DNA of 64,000 nucleotides from Cladorhizidae sp. MBARI D1340-BT2 (taxonomy: Eukaryota > Porifera > Demospongiae > Poecilosclerida > Cladorhizidae): the NCBI GenBank assembly GCA_028752905.1, contig JAQNBH010000012.1, positions 23,452,816-23,516,815 on the forward strand, read 5' to 3'. Of the stretch, positions 54,650 to 64,000 are shown in pieces. Position numbers and translations under genes: made by a program. The notes beneath the pieces were generated by a model. That model was given only the letters and a program-made list of their open reading frames with translations, was not told where the DNA came from and did no database searches. Position 1 is the stretch's first letter; each line of letters starts with the position of its first letter.

Positions 54650-56381
54650 CTCTTTAATAAACATTAGCCAACACTAAGATGAAGACCCTGTGGGAGGTCT
54701 ACCCTCTATAATAAACATGGCCAACACTAAGATGAAGACTGCACTATGGGAGGTGCTGCCTACCCTCTCTAATAAACATGGCCAACACTAAGATGAAGAC
54801 CTGTGGGAGGTCTACCCTCTATAATAAACATAGCCAACACTAAGATGAAGACTGCACTGTGGGAGGTGCTGTCCACCCTCTCTAATAAACATAGCCAACA
54901 CTAAGATGAAGACTGCACTGTGGGAGGTGCTGTTTAATAAACATGGCCAACACTAAGATGAAGACTGCACTGTGGGAGGTGCTGTCCACCCTCTCTAATA
55001 AACATGGCCAACACTAAGATGAAGACTGCACTATGGGAGGTGCTGCCTACCCTCTCTAATAAACATGGCCAACACTAAGATGAAGACTGCACTATGGGAG
55101 GTGCTGCCTACCCTCTCTAATAAACATGGCCAACACTAAGATGAAGACTGCACTGTGGGAGGTGCTGTCCACCCTCTCTAATAAACATGGCCAACACTAA
55201 GATGAAGACTGCACTATGGGAGGAGCTGCCTACCCTCTCTAATAAACATGGCCAACACTAAGATGAAGACTGCACTATGGGAGGTGCTCTCTACCCTCTC
55301 TAATAAACATGGCCAACACTAAGATGAAGACTGCACTATGGGAGGTGCTGTGTACCCTCTCTAATAAACATGGCCAACACTAAGATGAAGACTGCACTGT
55401 GGGAGGTGCTGTCTAATAAACATGGCCAACACTAAGATGAAGACTGCACTATGGGAGGTGCTCTCTACCCTCTCTAATAAACATGGCCAACACTAAGATG
55501 AAGACTGCACTGTGGGAGGTGCTGTCCACCCTCTCTAATAAACATAGCCAACACTAAGATGAAGACTGCACTGTGGGAGGTGCTGTCTAATAAACATGGC
55601 CAACACTAAGATGAAGACTGCACTGTGGGAGGTGCTGTCCACCCTCTCTAATAAACATGGCCAACACTAAGATGAAGACTGCACTATGGGAGGTGCTGCC
55701 TACCCTCTCTAATAAACATGGCCAACACTAAGATGAAGACTGCATTATGGGAGGTGCTGCCTACCCTCTCTAATAAACATGGCCAACACTAAGATGAAGA
55801 CTGCACTGTGGGAGGTGCTGTCCACCCTCTCTAATAAACATGGCCAACACTAAGATGAAGACTGCACTATGGGAGGTGCTGCCTACCCTCTCTAATAAAC
55901 ATGGCCAACACTAAGATGAAGACTGCACTATGGGAGGTGCTCTCTACCCTCTCTAATAAACATGGCCAACACTAAGATGAAGACTGCACTATGGGAGGTG
56001 CTGTGTACCCTCTCTAATAAACATGGCCAACACTAAGATGAAGACTGCACTGTGGGAGGTGCTGTCTAATAAACATGGCCAACACTAAGATGAAGACTGC
56101 ACTATGGGAGGTGCTCTCTACCCTCTCTAATAAACATGGCCAACACTAAGATGAAGACTGCACTGTGGGAGGTGCTGTCCACCCTCTCTAATAAACATAG
56201 CCAACACTAAGATGAAGACTGCACTGTGGGAGGTGCTGTCTAATAAACATGGCCAACACTAAGATGAAGACTGCACTGTGGGAGGTGCTGTCCACCCTCT
56301 CTAATAAACATGGCCAACACTAAGATGAAGACTGCACTGTGGGAGGTGCTGCCTACCCTCTCTAATAAACATGGCCAACAC
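54650..56381 (+). repeat. 61-bp minisatellite with 653-bp higher-order repeats
   Basis: Units of 61 bp (AATAAACATGGCCAACACTA, AGATGAAGACTGCACT, GGGAGGTGCTG) and shortened 52-bp units. Variants at the GCTG(CC/TCC/TGT)/GCTCTC position form an ordered series of nine 61-bp and two 52-bp units, 653 bp in total. The series repeats, with the short-unit junction at 54932, 55585 and 56238. The array is interrupted at 56382 by a hAT element and resumes at 57841. Confidence 0.95.
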
Positions 56382-57840
56382 CATAGTTGCCAACTCTCAC
56401 GGATTGACCGTGAGACTCACGGATTTTCCCTTTATCTCACAGCAACACAGCAACATTGGCAATCTCACGGATTTTCCCTTTATCTCACGGACAAATTGGT
56501 AATCTGAATTATTATACATATGAACCTTAACCACTGAAACTACCACAGTTTATTTAGCTATGCCATTGGGTGCCACCAATAAAACTAGCTAGCAGCTTAA
56601 ATATTGAATTATTTACAGTCTATGCTGAGCTAGTGCAAATGTGAAGAATCTGAATGCAGTTTATCTCAGTATGTCACAGCTGTCGTCAAATGAAGCAGGT
56701 ACTGATAGTGAACTAGAATGTTTGGGTGATTTGGCTGCCCCTGCCACCAAGAAAAGAAAGTCATCATGCTGCTACATACAAAACATTGGTACAAGTCAGA
56801 ATAGGAGAAAGAGTTTCCTACGTGTATATCTTCAGTGAATGACAAAAGGTATGCATTTTTTTGTATTCCTTGCCAAAAGAATGTTACCTGTTCTCATATG
56901 GGTAAAGCTGACATCAGGCAGCATTGTGAAACATCCATGCTGTTAAATGCTCAAGGTCACTCTGTTCCTTTATCCCATCTGCAACCTCCAGTATCACAGA
57001 GAAAAATATCAAAGCTAAAGTGCTACACACCAATTTCCTTATTCAGCACAATTTGTCATTTGCCACTGCTGATCATTTGTCTCCATTGTATTCCAAGATG
57101 TTTCCAGACTCACAGATTGCACACCATTTCAAATGTAGCAGAACCAAAACAACGTGCATACTGAATGAAGCCATGGCTCCGCGATTGCTGGCACAACTAG
57201 TATCATACATAAAAGAAAATCCTTTGTCATGAAAAAAATGAATCCTATTTGTGTCACGATATTTGATGTGAATAATAATGATCGTGTGGAAAGCAAGTTT
57301 TACAATATGGGTGTGACCACTGGTGAAGATTGTGGGAGAGCTGAACAATTGTTACAAGCCATCGATACTAACTTTTCACAAGATTGCAGTTGGTTTAGCA
57401 ACTTATATGGGGAGGAAGAATTCCATAAAAATACGTATATTGGGAAAGAACCCAGCTTCTAAAGGAGCTGATGCTTTTAGTGATGTAGCAGGATTTGATA
57501 TTGAAGATCATGAGATATAATATATAGCTTTTTCAATAAAAGACTGAACGCAAAGGAATACTTCTTTTATTGAAAGAAGCCAAGAAAGCCACAACTAAAT
57601 ACAATAGAGAGCATCTCAAGAAAGGGATTTGACTAAGATACTGTAATGTATTTCATATCACATTTTTTAAATATTCTTCATTTTCAATATTCAAAGCTTT
57701 AAACACATTTATACAATCTTACTTTGCACTAGCAACCAATCAAAAAAAGTTCGGCAATTGTGTAGCTGTAATACATCAAATCATTCAATAAACAAAACGC
57801 ACATCTCACTTTAAATGGTTTGAAAAAGTTGGCAACTATG
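56382..57840 (+). mobile_element. hAT element 3, inserted in the 61-bp array
   Basis: Terminal inverted repeats CATAGTTGCCAACT at both ends, with CAACAC on each side (56376-56381 and 57841-57846). Near the left end a CTCACGGATTTTCCCTTTAT unit is repeated. It carries a broken transposase. Confidence 0.82.
56641..57520 (+). pseudogene. hAT-type transposase fragment
   Basis: After a Ser-rich N-terminus with KKRKSS, the frame 56835 has RYAFFCIPCQKNVTCSHMG and ADIRQHCETS, a zinc finger of BED/TTF type. Shifted frames then read NLSFATADHLSPLYSKMFPD, RTKTTCILNEA and MNPICVTIFDVNN, as in vertebrate and invertebrate hAT-derived proteins. The C-terminal catalytic and dimerisation parts are missing. 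Confidence 0.72.
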
Positions 57841-58001
57841 CAACACTAAGATGAAGACTGCACTATGGGAGGTGCTGTCTACCCTCTCTAATAAACATAG
57901 CCAACATTAAGATGAAGACTGCACCGTGGGAGGTGCTGCCTACCCTCTCTAATAAACATGGCCAACATTAAGATGAAGACTGCACTATGGGAGGTGCTGT
58001 G
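57841..58001 (+). repeat. Resumed 61-bp array
   Basis: Three further 61-bp units, the last interrupted by the Ty3 element at GGTGCTGTG. An uninterrupted unit of this type, GGTGCTGTGTACCCTC, occurs at 55343. Confidence 0.93.
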
Positions 58002-58155
58002 TAGAGAACATTGAACATAATCGACTGATGCATATATATATTTGATGATCATTACCTTGTTTATTTAGTTATATCCAACATTGATTTCATGTGAACATCT
58101 ATTTTGATTGAGCTCCACCATTACATGAGCAAATAGGATTACTCCTTATTATTTA
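58002..58155 (+). mobile_element. 5' LTR of the Ty3 element
   Basis: Starts TAGAGAACATTG, ends TTATTATTTA. A TATA-like CATATATATATTT lies at 58031-58043. The 14-mer GTTATATCCAACAT at 58068-58081 is the exact reverse complement of 58155-58168 across the LTR/internal junction. About 30-36 bp separate the TATA from this 14-mer, which would place it at the 5' end of the transcript. Confidence 0.92.
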
Positions 58156-58170
58156 TGTTGGATATAACCC
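58156..58170 (+). promoter_or_regulatory. Primer-binding site, complementary to the LTR
   Basis: TGTTGGATATAACCC directly follows the LTR. The first 13 bases are complementary to LTR positions 58068-58080. This is the arrangement of Tf1-type self-priming, where the mRNA 5' end serves as primer. TGG three bases in would also allow tRNA priming, but I see no well-known tRNA 3' end that fits. Confidence 0.6.
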
Positions 58171-58279
58171 AAATACAACTCGCCAAGACAAAGGAACAGT
58201 CACCTCGACCATCGAAGCTAAGAAAGAAGCCAAAAAGAAACTCTCCCAGTTAAAGAGCACCACCGTAACTCGCCCCGAG

Positions 58280-59857
58280 ATGCCTGCTATTCAGTGCCCG
58301 ATAGAAGGCTGTGAGTACCAGATGCCTGATGTGGAGCCAGTGATCGTAGCTGCACTTATCACGGCTCACGCAACCAGTCATAGAACGACCAATGGATCAG
58401 CACTAACAGCACGAGTTGAGAAGGTAAAAAGGCCATGTATATCGTCAGCGGGCACGACGGAAGACTGGGAGTACTTCAAATCAAGGTTGAACGACTATGT
58501 AAAAGCCACCAAATTGGAAGGAACCGACAGAATCATCCAACTTTTGGAATGCTGCGATGAACAGCTTCGCAGAGACATCACCAGAAATGATGGAGGCGCC
58601 CTTACCGAAATGACAGAGGATGTTGTGTTTGCAGCCATAAGAAGGTTAGCTGTGAGGGAAGAAAATACTATGGTAGCAAGAGTGACTCTCCATAACATGA
58701 GGCAAGATCGTGATGAACCAATACGTGCCTATGGAGCCAGGTTGAGAGGGCAAGCAAGTGTCTGCAAATTCACACAGTAATATGCAGGGTGTGCAGCCGA
58801 GATGGACTACACCGAAGCCATACTCAGAGACGTGCTCTGCAGAGGTTTGGAAGACAATGAGGTACAGATGGACTTGCTGGGAGACAAGAACCAAGAGATG
58901 ACATCGGAATAGGTTCTTAGGTTTGTTGAAGCAAAGGAGGCAGGGAAAAGATCAGCATCCCTCCTACTACTACCACAAGCAATGGATTCAGTGACCGGCA
59001 GTTCATACAGAAAACTAAAGAAGCAATCAGTCAGAGACCCACCTCTAAAGGACCAAGAAGTCTGCACGTACTGTGGGACCAGAGGGCATGGAAGGAGCCC
59101 CCCAACAAGAATCAGAAGGACTGAATGTCCAGCTTTCGGTGCCAAGTGCAACCATTGTGGAAGAGACCACCACTTCGAGAAGGTGTGGAAGAACAAACAT
59201 AGCACAAGGTCGACAAGAAGCACTGAACATGAAAATGCAGTATTCGACACACTTTGCGGGATCGCATCAGGACACGTCAAAAGTACCACCCTGGACCACC
59301 ACGTCTTCAATCAGTCCTCAAAAGAATGGTCAATGAGGCAATCCAAACCCCAACCATACGTCAGGCTACGAATGAGCATTGAGTGGGAAGACTACAACCA
59401 CTTTGGGTTTCCTCTCAGGGTACAGAAGCAGTCTTTTGTCAGTGCCATGGCTGACACAGGCTGCCAGAGTCGTTTGGCAGGTTTTAAAATCGTGAAAAGA
59501 CTTGGCCTATCCACCCGAGACCTCATCCCTGTCAACCTCAAGATGCACGCAGCTGACAACCATGATATTCACATCCTAGGTGCCGTCGTACTGAGGTTAT
59601 CAGGCAAAAACAGCAAGGGAGAAGAGAAGTCCACCAGGCAAATGGTGTATGTTACTAACACCACAGACAAATTATTCCTCAGCAGGGAAGCATGCATGGA
59701 CCTAGGAGTCATCTCAAACAAGTTCCCCACAATGGACGAAGCAGAGGAAATCAGTCTAAACAACCCCATTTGTGCCACCATCATCTCCCCACCACCACAG
59801 GAATGTCAATGCCTCAAAAGGACAACGCCACCACCAACCCCTACTTCTCTGCCATAA
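58280..59857 (+). pseudogene. Gag-protease ORF of the Ty3 element (two stops)
   Basis: One frame from the ATG at 58280 to 59857, interrupted by TAA at 58778 and TAG at 58910, each explained by one C-to-T change. The N-terminus has a C2H2-like CPIEGCEYQ motif with a later HATSH. The capsid-like region includes WEYFKSRLNDYVKAT. Zinc knuckles follow: CTYCGTRGHG, and CPAFGAKCNHCGRDHHFEKV. The protease-like domain has ADTGCQSRLAG (active-site DTG at about residue 395), LKMHAADNHDIHILGAV and KLFLSREACMDLG. Confidence 0.87.
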
Positions 59858-59939
59858 CCAGCCACAGAAGCCAAGAGGGAGAAACTTCAGCAATACCTTC
59901 TGAATTACTACGGCTCCAGCACCTTCAACATCTGTGAAC

Positions 59940-60726
59940 ATCAGACCCCGTACCACTCATGGAAGGCCCACCAATGAGATTAATGATTGAAAAACAAGCA
60001 ATCCCTACTGCTCATCACTCGCCCATCCCGGTACCCCTCCACTGGCAAGACGACGTCAAAGCTGGACTAGACAGAGACGTGAGACTGGGAGTACTTGAAA
60101 CTGTACCGATTGGAGAGCCAGTCACATGGTGTCATCGAATGGTCATTTGTGCCAAAAAGAATGGTAAACCCAGACGGACAATAGATTTCCAAACCCTCAA
60201 CGTCCATGCCACCAGGGAAACACACCACACCCAGTCGCCTTTCCACCAGGCAAAATCCGTCCCTCAAGGAAAGAAAAAAACTGTCTTCGATGCATGGAAT
60301 GGTTACCACAGCGTACCCCTTCATCCTGAAGACAGACACTACACTACTTTCATCACCCCTTGGGGCCGCTACAGGTACCACACAGCCCCACAAGGCTATA
60401 TCGCCTCGGGTGACGGATACACCAGGAGATACGACGAGATCATATCATCCATCCCAAACAAAACGAAATGTGTGGATGACACCCTCCTATGGTCTGACAC
60501 AATAGAAGAAAGCTTCTTCCAAGCGTCTAACTGGTTGGACATCTGTGGCAGACATGGAATCACCCTCAACCTTGAGAAGTTCAGATTTGCTAAAGATGAT
60601 ATCGAATTTTCAGGCTTCGAAATAACAAAAGACACTGTGAGACCATGCAAGAAATACATAAGGGCCATCTCTGATTTCCCGAAGATCCTGGTTTGGTTAG
60701 GTGAACGAGGTGTCGTACGCATTTAG
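59940..60726 (+). pseudogene. Reverse transcriptase of the Ty3 element
   Basis: The frame 59959-60726 has VPLHWQDDVKAGLDRDVRLG, MVICAKKNGKPRRTIDFQTL, KTVFDAWNGYHSVPLHPEDR, TTFITPWGRYRY and the catalytic CVDDTLLW, followed by GITLNLEKFRFAKDDIEFSG. Both catalytic Asp of the VDD box and the palm Asp (FDAW) are present. A frameshift comes at about 60690, so the chain is not continuous with RNase H. Confidence 0.9.
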
Positions 60727-61300
60727 TATGGCTGACGTTATGCTACCCTTTCGTGAACTACTCAGGCCCAACAACAAGTTCTACTGGGATGACACACTGC
60801 AACAAGCATTCGAAAAGTCGAAGCTAATCATCATCGACGAAATCCATAGTGGAGTCAAAATCTACCCACGTGCCTGGCTACTGATTGGTCAAAACATGGA
60901 ATAGGATACTGGCTGTACCAGAAGCACTGCAGCTGTCCTTCCAGGGACCTTTTTTGCTGCAAACAAGGCTGGAAAATAACCCTAGTGGGCAGCAGATTCA
61001 CACATGCCGCCGAATCCAGGTACGCCCCAATTGAAGGTGAAGCACTGGCGGTGGTAGACGCTCTGGACAAAGCAAGACACTTTGTCCTTGGTTGCACTAA
61101 CCTGACTATTGCAGTAGACCACAGACCACTTCTAAAGATATTTGGTGACAGATCTCTAGATCACATCTGCAACACAAGACTGAGGAATCTAAAAGAAAAA
61201 ACCCTAAGATACCACTTTAAAATGGTTCACATCCCTGGGGTCAAAAACAGAGCCCCTGACACCTTATCAAGACACCCCACAGGCGATTACCATCCACCTA
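60701..61300 (+). pseudogene. RNase H of the Ty3 element
   Basis: The connection part (60701-60904) has FSMADVMLPFRELL and FYWDDTLQQAFEKSK. The RNase H part, split over frames, has ESRYAPIEGEALAVVDALDK, ARHFVLGC and VDHRPLLKIFG. It ends with VKNRAPDTLSRHP, the conserved end of gypsy RNase H. A stop lies at 60904, with a further frameshift before 60985. Confidence 0.85.
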
Positions 61301-62345
61301 AAATGGTCCTCCAGGATGACATACACAGCATCCAAGATGGCACTGTCGTCTCCCCTCTCAACATCCCTACTCAACTCATTGCAGGCATCTGCACAGAGGA
61401 CCAACTATACTCGACCAAAAACGAAAACCAACTACAGGAGTCGCTAATATCCTCCTTACATTCGACACATACCGTCAATTGGGAGCAAGTTCAAACTGCT
61501 ACATCATCTGATGACAACATGCTCCTCCTCCTCTCAACCATCAAAGATGGCATTCCGGAATCTAAACACCAACTACCACCGTCCATCAGAGAATATCACC
61601 AATTTAGGAGACATCTGTACAGCAGTGATGGTATCCTAATTTACAAGGACACAATTGTTATTCCACCGTCCCTGCGACATGCATGCTTGTCTGCCTTACA
61701 TGCTGCCCACCAGGGCACATCTGCAATGACATCAAAGGCAGAAGCATCAATCTTCTGGCCTGGCATTACAAATGACATCCAAGCCACCAGAGCCAATTGC
61801 TCACACTGCAACAGGATGCCCCCATCTCAAGCAGCACTACCACCTACACCTCCCACCCTATCGGAATATACCCATTTCAGTGCATTGTGCAGACTACTTC
61901 CACTACCAAGGCTGCAATTATCTTGTCATCATTGATAGATACTCAAACTGGCCTATAGTGCAGAGGAGCTAAAGATGGAGCCCAAGGACTAATCAATGTC
62001 CTAAGACAAACCTTTGCCACTTATGGCATACCAGACGAACTCTCAACAGATGGCGGCCCTGAGTTCATAGCTCACACCACCAGGCAATTCCTACACGATT
62101 GGGGGATCCACCACCGCCTTAGCTCGGTGGCATTCCCCCACAGCAACTGCAGAGCAGAGATAGGTGTCAAAACCATCAAGAGGTTGATCACCGGCAATGC
62201 CGGGAAAGATGGTGGAATAGACATTGATGCATTCCAGAAAGTCATTCTCCAATATAGGAACACACCTGACCCCAATACCAAACTCTCCCCAGCCATGTGT
62301 GTCTTTGGAAGACCAACAAAGGATTTAATCCCAATCCTGCCTTGA
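61301..62345 (+). pseudogene. Integrase of the Ty3 element
   Basis: The H2C2 domain lies at about 61675-61815 (ALHAAHQGTSAMTSKAEASI, FWPGI, CSHC). Core residues: Asp in YLVIIDRYSNW (61772 frame), Asp in ELSTDGGPEF near 62040-62060, Glu in NCRAEIGVKTIKRLI near 62147. All three DDE residues are preserved though distributed over three frames. The order RT-RNase H-IN is canonical, in contrast to the P1-P4 elements. Confidence 0.87.
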
Positions 62346-62969
62346 AAATACCACCCACATCAGACTTGGAAGGAGTCCTTAAACCTAAGAGAAGAGGCAT
62401 TAAGACACCGTCATATGATCCACCAAGACCACTGGAGTGAGCACACCAAAGCCCTAACACCACTACGCACAGGTGAGGATCCAAAACCAAACTGGGCATC
62501 ATCCAAACAAATGGGACCGAACGGGAATTGTCATAGAAGTACGCCAGTTTCACCAATACCTCATCAGAATACTGTAGATGGGTCAGGCAGACAAACACTC
62601 AGGAACAGAAAATTCCTAAGAAAATATATTCCTGTATATCAACCAGCCAAAAGAAGAGCTATCCTGGAGGACATCGCCCACCTTCCCCCAGCATCACCAC
62701 CTGATGACAATACCACATCGCCCACTAATCCATCTCCTATACATCTCGATATACCATGGAAGGACACTACTCCTCTCACGGCTCCAACTGAGACAGAGGA
62801 GGCAAGCACCCCTACATCAACCACAAGCCCCACCCAACTCCCACCAGCCTCCACACCAATTAAGAATCCAATCTTAACTTCCCCTTCCCCAACCCCACAA
62901 GCACCGAGAAGATCAACCAGAATAAAGAGGCCTCCAGCATGGAAGACATCAGGAGACTTTGTAAAGTAA
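62346..62969 (+). pseudogene. C-terminal tail of Ty3 pol
   Basis: In the frame after the TGA at 62343-62345, NLREEALRHRHMIHQDHWSE matches the region after integrase in related elements. The rest is Pro/Thr/Ser-rich and ends APRRSTRIKRPPAWKTSGDF, a basic R-R-S-x-R-x-R-x-P-P motif common near the C-terminus of such polyproteins. Confidence 0.7.
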
Positions 62970-63013
62970 TGAAGAAACTCAGCCCTCAACCATTCCAATG
63001 GGGTGGGGTAATG

Positions 63014-63026
63014 ACTTGGGGGGAGA
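63014..63026 (+). promoter_or_regulatory. Polypurine tract
   Basis: A GGGGGGAGA run (ACTTGGGGGGAGA) directly abuts the 3' LTR start at 63027, the expected site for plus-strand priming. Confidence 0.8.
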
Positions 63027-63178
63027 TAGAGAACATTGAACATAATCGACTGATGCATATATATATATGATGATCATTACCTTGGTTATTTAGTTATATC
63101 CAACATTGATTTCATGTGAACATCTATTTTGATCGAGTTCCAATTACATGAGCAAATAGGATTACTCCTTATTATTTA
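63027..63178 (+). mobile_element. 3' LTR of the Ty3 element
   Basis: 152 bp, same ends as the 5' LTR, keeping the GTTATATCCAACAT 14-mer. Followed by the CTGTG duplication and a TACCC remnant of the 61-bp repeat. Confidence 0.93.
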
Positions 63179-63183
63179 CTGTG

Positions 63184-63372
63184 TACCCTTTCCAGTATTC
63201 ATGGATTGCATATCATAAGCCACACAACCACTGCTCTTCCCCCCCCCCCCATCCAAGGTTTGGATTCTGTCCACGAAAAATCTAAACCCTCGAAGATATA
63301 AAATGTGAACCCAAACCCCCTTGAGAAATCCCTCTATGTAGTACTTGACCATGAACAATTAATCGTACTTAC
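63184..63372 (-). other. Intron after the PH exon
   Basis: Begins with the GTAAGTACG donor. Contains a poly-C run at 63240. No exon recognised. Confidence 0.6.
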
Positions 63373-63563
63373 ACTTATGACTGCTTGCAGTTTGCTGATC
63401 CAACCATCTCTACTTGCCTCTGACGGAACCTTGAAGATATATCTACCATTTACTGAATGGCTGAAGTAGAATCTAAACTCTCCTTTTCGAACCTTCCACT
63501 CTATCCCAGCCGTGTCTGACTCTTGAATTTCCATGCTGTGCACACACTGAACATAGAGGAATA
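63373..63563 (-). CDS. PH-domain C-terminal exon of a host gene
   Basis: A 191-nt minus-strand exon with acceptor ATTGCAG/TATTCC and donor ATAAGT/GTAAGTACG. The product has SMEIQESDTAGIEWKVRKGE, FRFYFSHSVNGRYIFKV and SEASRDGWISKLQAVI. The last part is the C-terminal helix of a PH domain with its near-invariant Trp. PH domains bind phosphoinositides or proteins. Upstream exons lie outside the window. Its position 5' of the SH2 exons on the same strand suggests a PH-SH2 adaptor, but no transcript evidence links them. Confidence 0.72.
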
Positions 63564-63764
63564 CTGCAATCACATGGTAATCACATGACAGTCATACGGA
63601 ACACACATAATATATGAGCTTGTCCCTATAAACTACACAGAGAGAGTGAGAGATTAAACAGCTAACCTCCCAGAAATGGAGACTGTTAATAGTTGGCCTT
63701 CCAATAACAAACATATCCATAAACACATGGACTGTTTGGATATGCAAAATGCTCAGAGAAGCTT
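63564..63764 (-). other. Intron before the PH exon
   Basis: Non-coding between the PH-exon acceptor and the 17-bp array. No gene seen. Confidence 0.55.
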
Positions 63765-64000
63765 AGTCCAGAGAAAGCTTAGTCCAGTGGAAAGCTTAGT
63801 CCAGTGGAAAGCTTAGTCCAGTGGAAAGCTCAGTCCAGTGGAAAGCTCAGTCCAGTGGAAAGCCTAGTCCAGTGGAAAGCTTAGTCCAGTGGAAAGCTCC
63901 AGTGGAAAGCTTAGTCCAGTGGAAAGCTTAGTCCAGTGGAAAGCTTAGTCCAATGTCCAGTGGAAAGCTCGGTCCAGTGGAAAGCATAGTCCAGTGGAAA
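63765..64000 (+). repeat. 17-bp minisatellite array, cut by window end
   Basis: About 13-14 units of AAAGCTTAGTCCAGTGG with variants AAAGCTCAGTCC and AAAGCCTAGTCC and two shortened units near 63895 and 63950. Confidence 0.93.

Larger units (their letters stand above)
58002..63178 (+). mobile_element. Full-length Ty3/gypsy retrotransposon with short LTRs
   Basis: A 5177-bp element with LTRs of 154 and 152 bp and target duplication CTGTG (57997-58001, 63179-63183), inserted into a 61-bp repeat unit. Order on the plus strand: LTR, primer-binding site, gag with zinc knuckles, protease, RT, RNase H, H2C2 integrase, low-complexity tail, polypurine tract and LTR. The LTRs differ at about four positions and one 2-bp gap, so it is not brand new. 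All coding parts carry some stops or frameshifts. Confidence 0.95.

Noticed and set aside
59569..59784. Minus-strand ORFs within the Ty3 element
   Set aside because: Antisense shadows of gag, protease and pol frames; no conserved domain.

Overview
This window is invertebrate metazoan nuclear DNA. The evidence is spliced exons for a death-fold protein, an SH2 domain and a PH domain, short introns (about 60 to 520 bp where both ends can be placed), and a dense load of animal-type transposable elements. I cannot name the species. Compact introns and a repeat-rich, AT-leaning background fit a sponge or a cnidarian, but that is a weak guess. There are no bacterial-style operons, CRISPR arrays, rRNA or recognisable tRNA genes.

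From 1 to about 50,800 the window is a patchwork of duplicated modules. One module is a cytosine/adenine-rich, nearly G-free block of about 400 bp, seen at about 2541, 11200, 19850, 33006, 37060, 44976, 46260 and 49988. It is commonly followed by a conserved spacer and a 21-bp minisatellite array (3808, 11988, 20578, 34155, 38128). The arrays at 3808, 11988, 20578 and 38128 are followed by a decayed plus-strand Ty3/gypsy-like element whose domains run protease, integrase, reverse transcriptase N-terminus (5240, 13520, 21640, 40030). The array at 34155 is followed instead by the flank, a palindrome and then a truncated piece of a death-fold gene. Two plus-strand elements abut, tail to tail, a minus-strand gypsy element of another family (15790 and 42440). 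A further copy of that minus-strand family opens the window at 1. A larger duplicated block carries three exons of a death-domain gene (7500-11150 and 23990-29000, partial at 36535 and 45440).

Younger elements sit inside these modules. In several cases a paralogous empty site elsewhere in the window proves the insertion: a BEL/Pao LTR (TSD TACAC), PIF/Harbinger-like MITEs (TSD TAA), a piggyBac-like element (TSD TTAA), two hAT elements, and a pair of small DNA transposons at 24786-26298. The BEL/Pao element also survives as a gag-protease-RT remnant (16556-19844) fused by deletion to a gypsy RT.

From 50,980 to the end the window is a host gene region on the minus strand. A PH-domain exon (63373-63563) lies upstream of three exons making an SH2 domain (52929-53912). 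The ~9.5 kb between them holds a 61-bp minisatellite organised in 653-bp higher-order repeats, a hAT element inserted into that array, and a complete-length but mutated Ty3 retrotransposon (58002-63178). Its LTR start region is perfectly complementary to its own primer-binding site, suggesting self-primed reverse transcription. A 25-bp minisatellite (50982-52822) lies just 3' of the SH2 exons, and a 17-bp array runs off the window end.

Nearly every transposon gene is broken by stops or frameshifts. The least damaged is a hAT transposase (46723-48909) with one in-frame stop.
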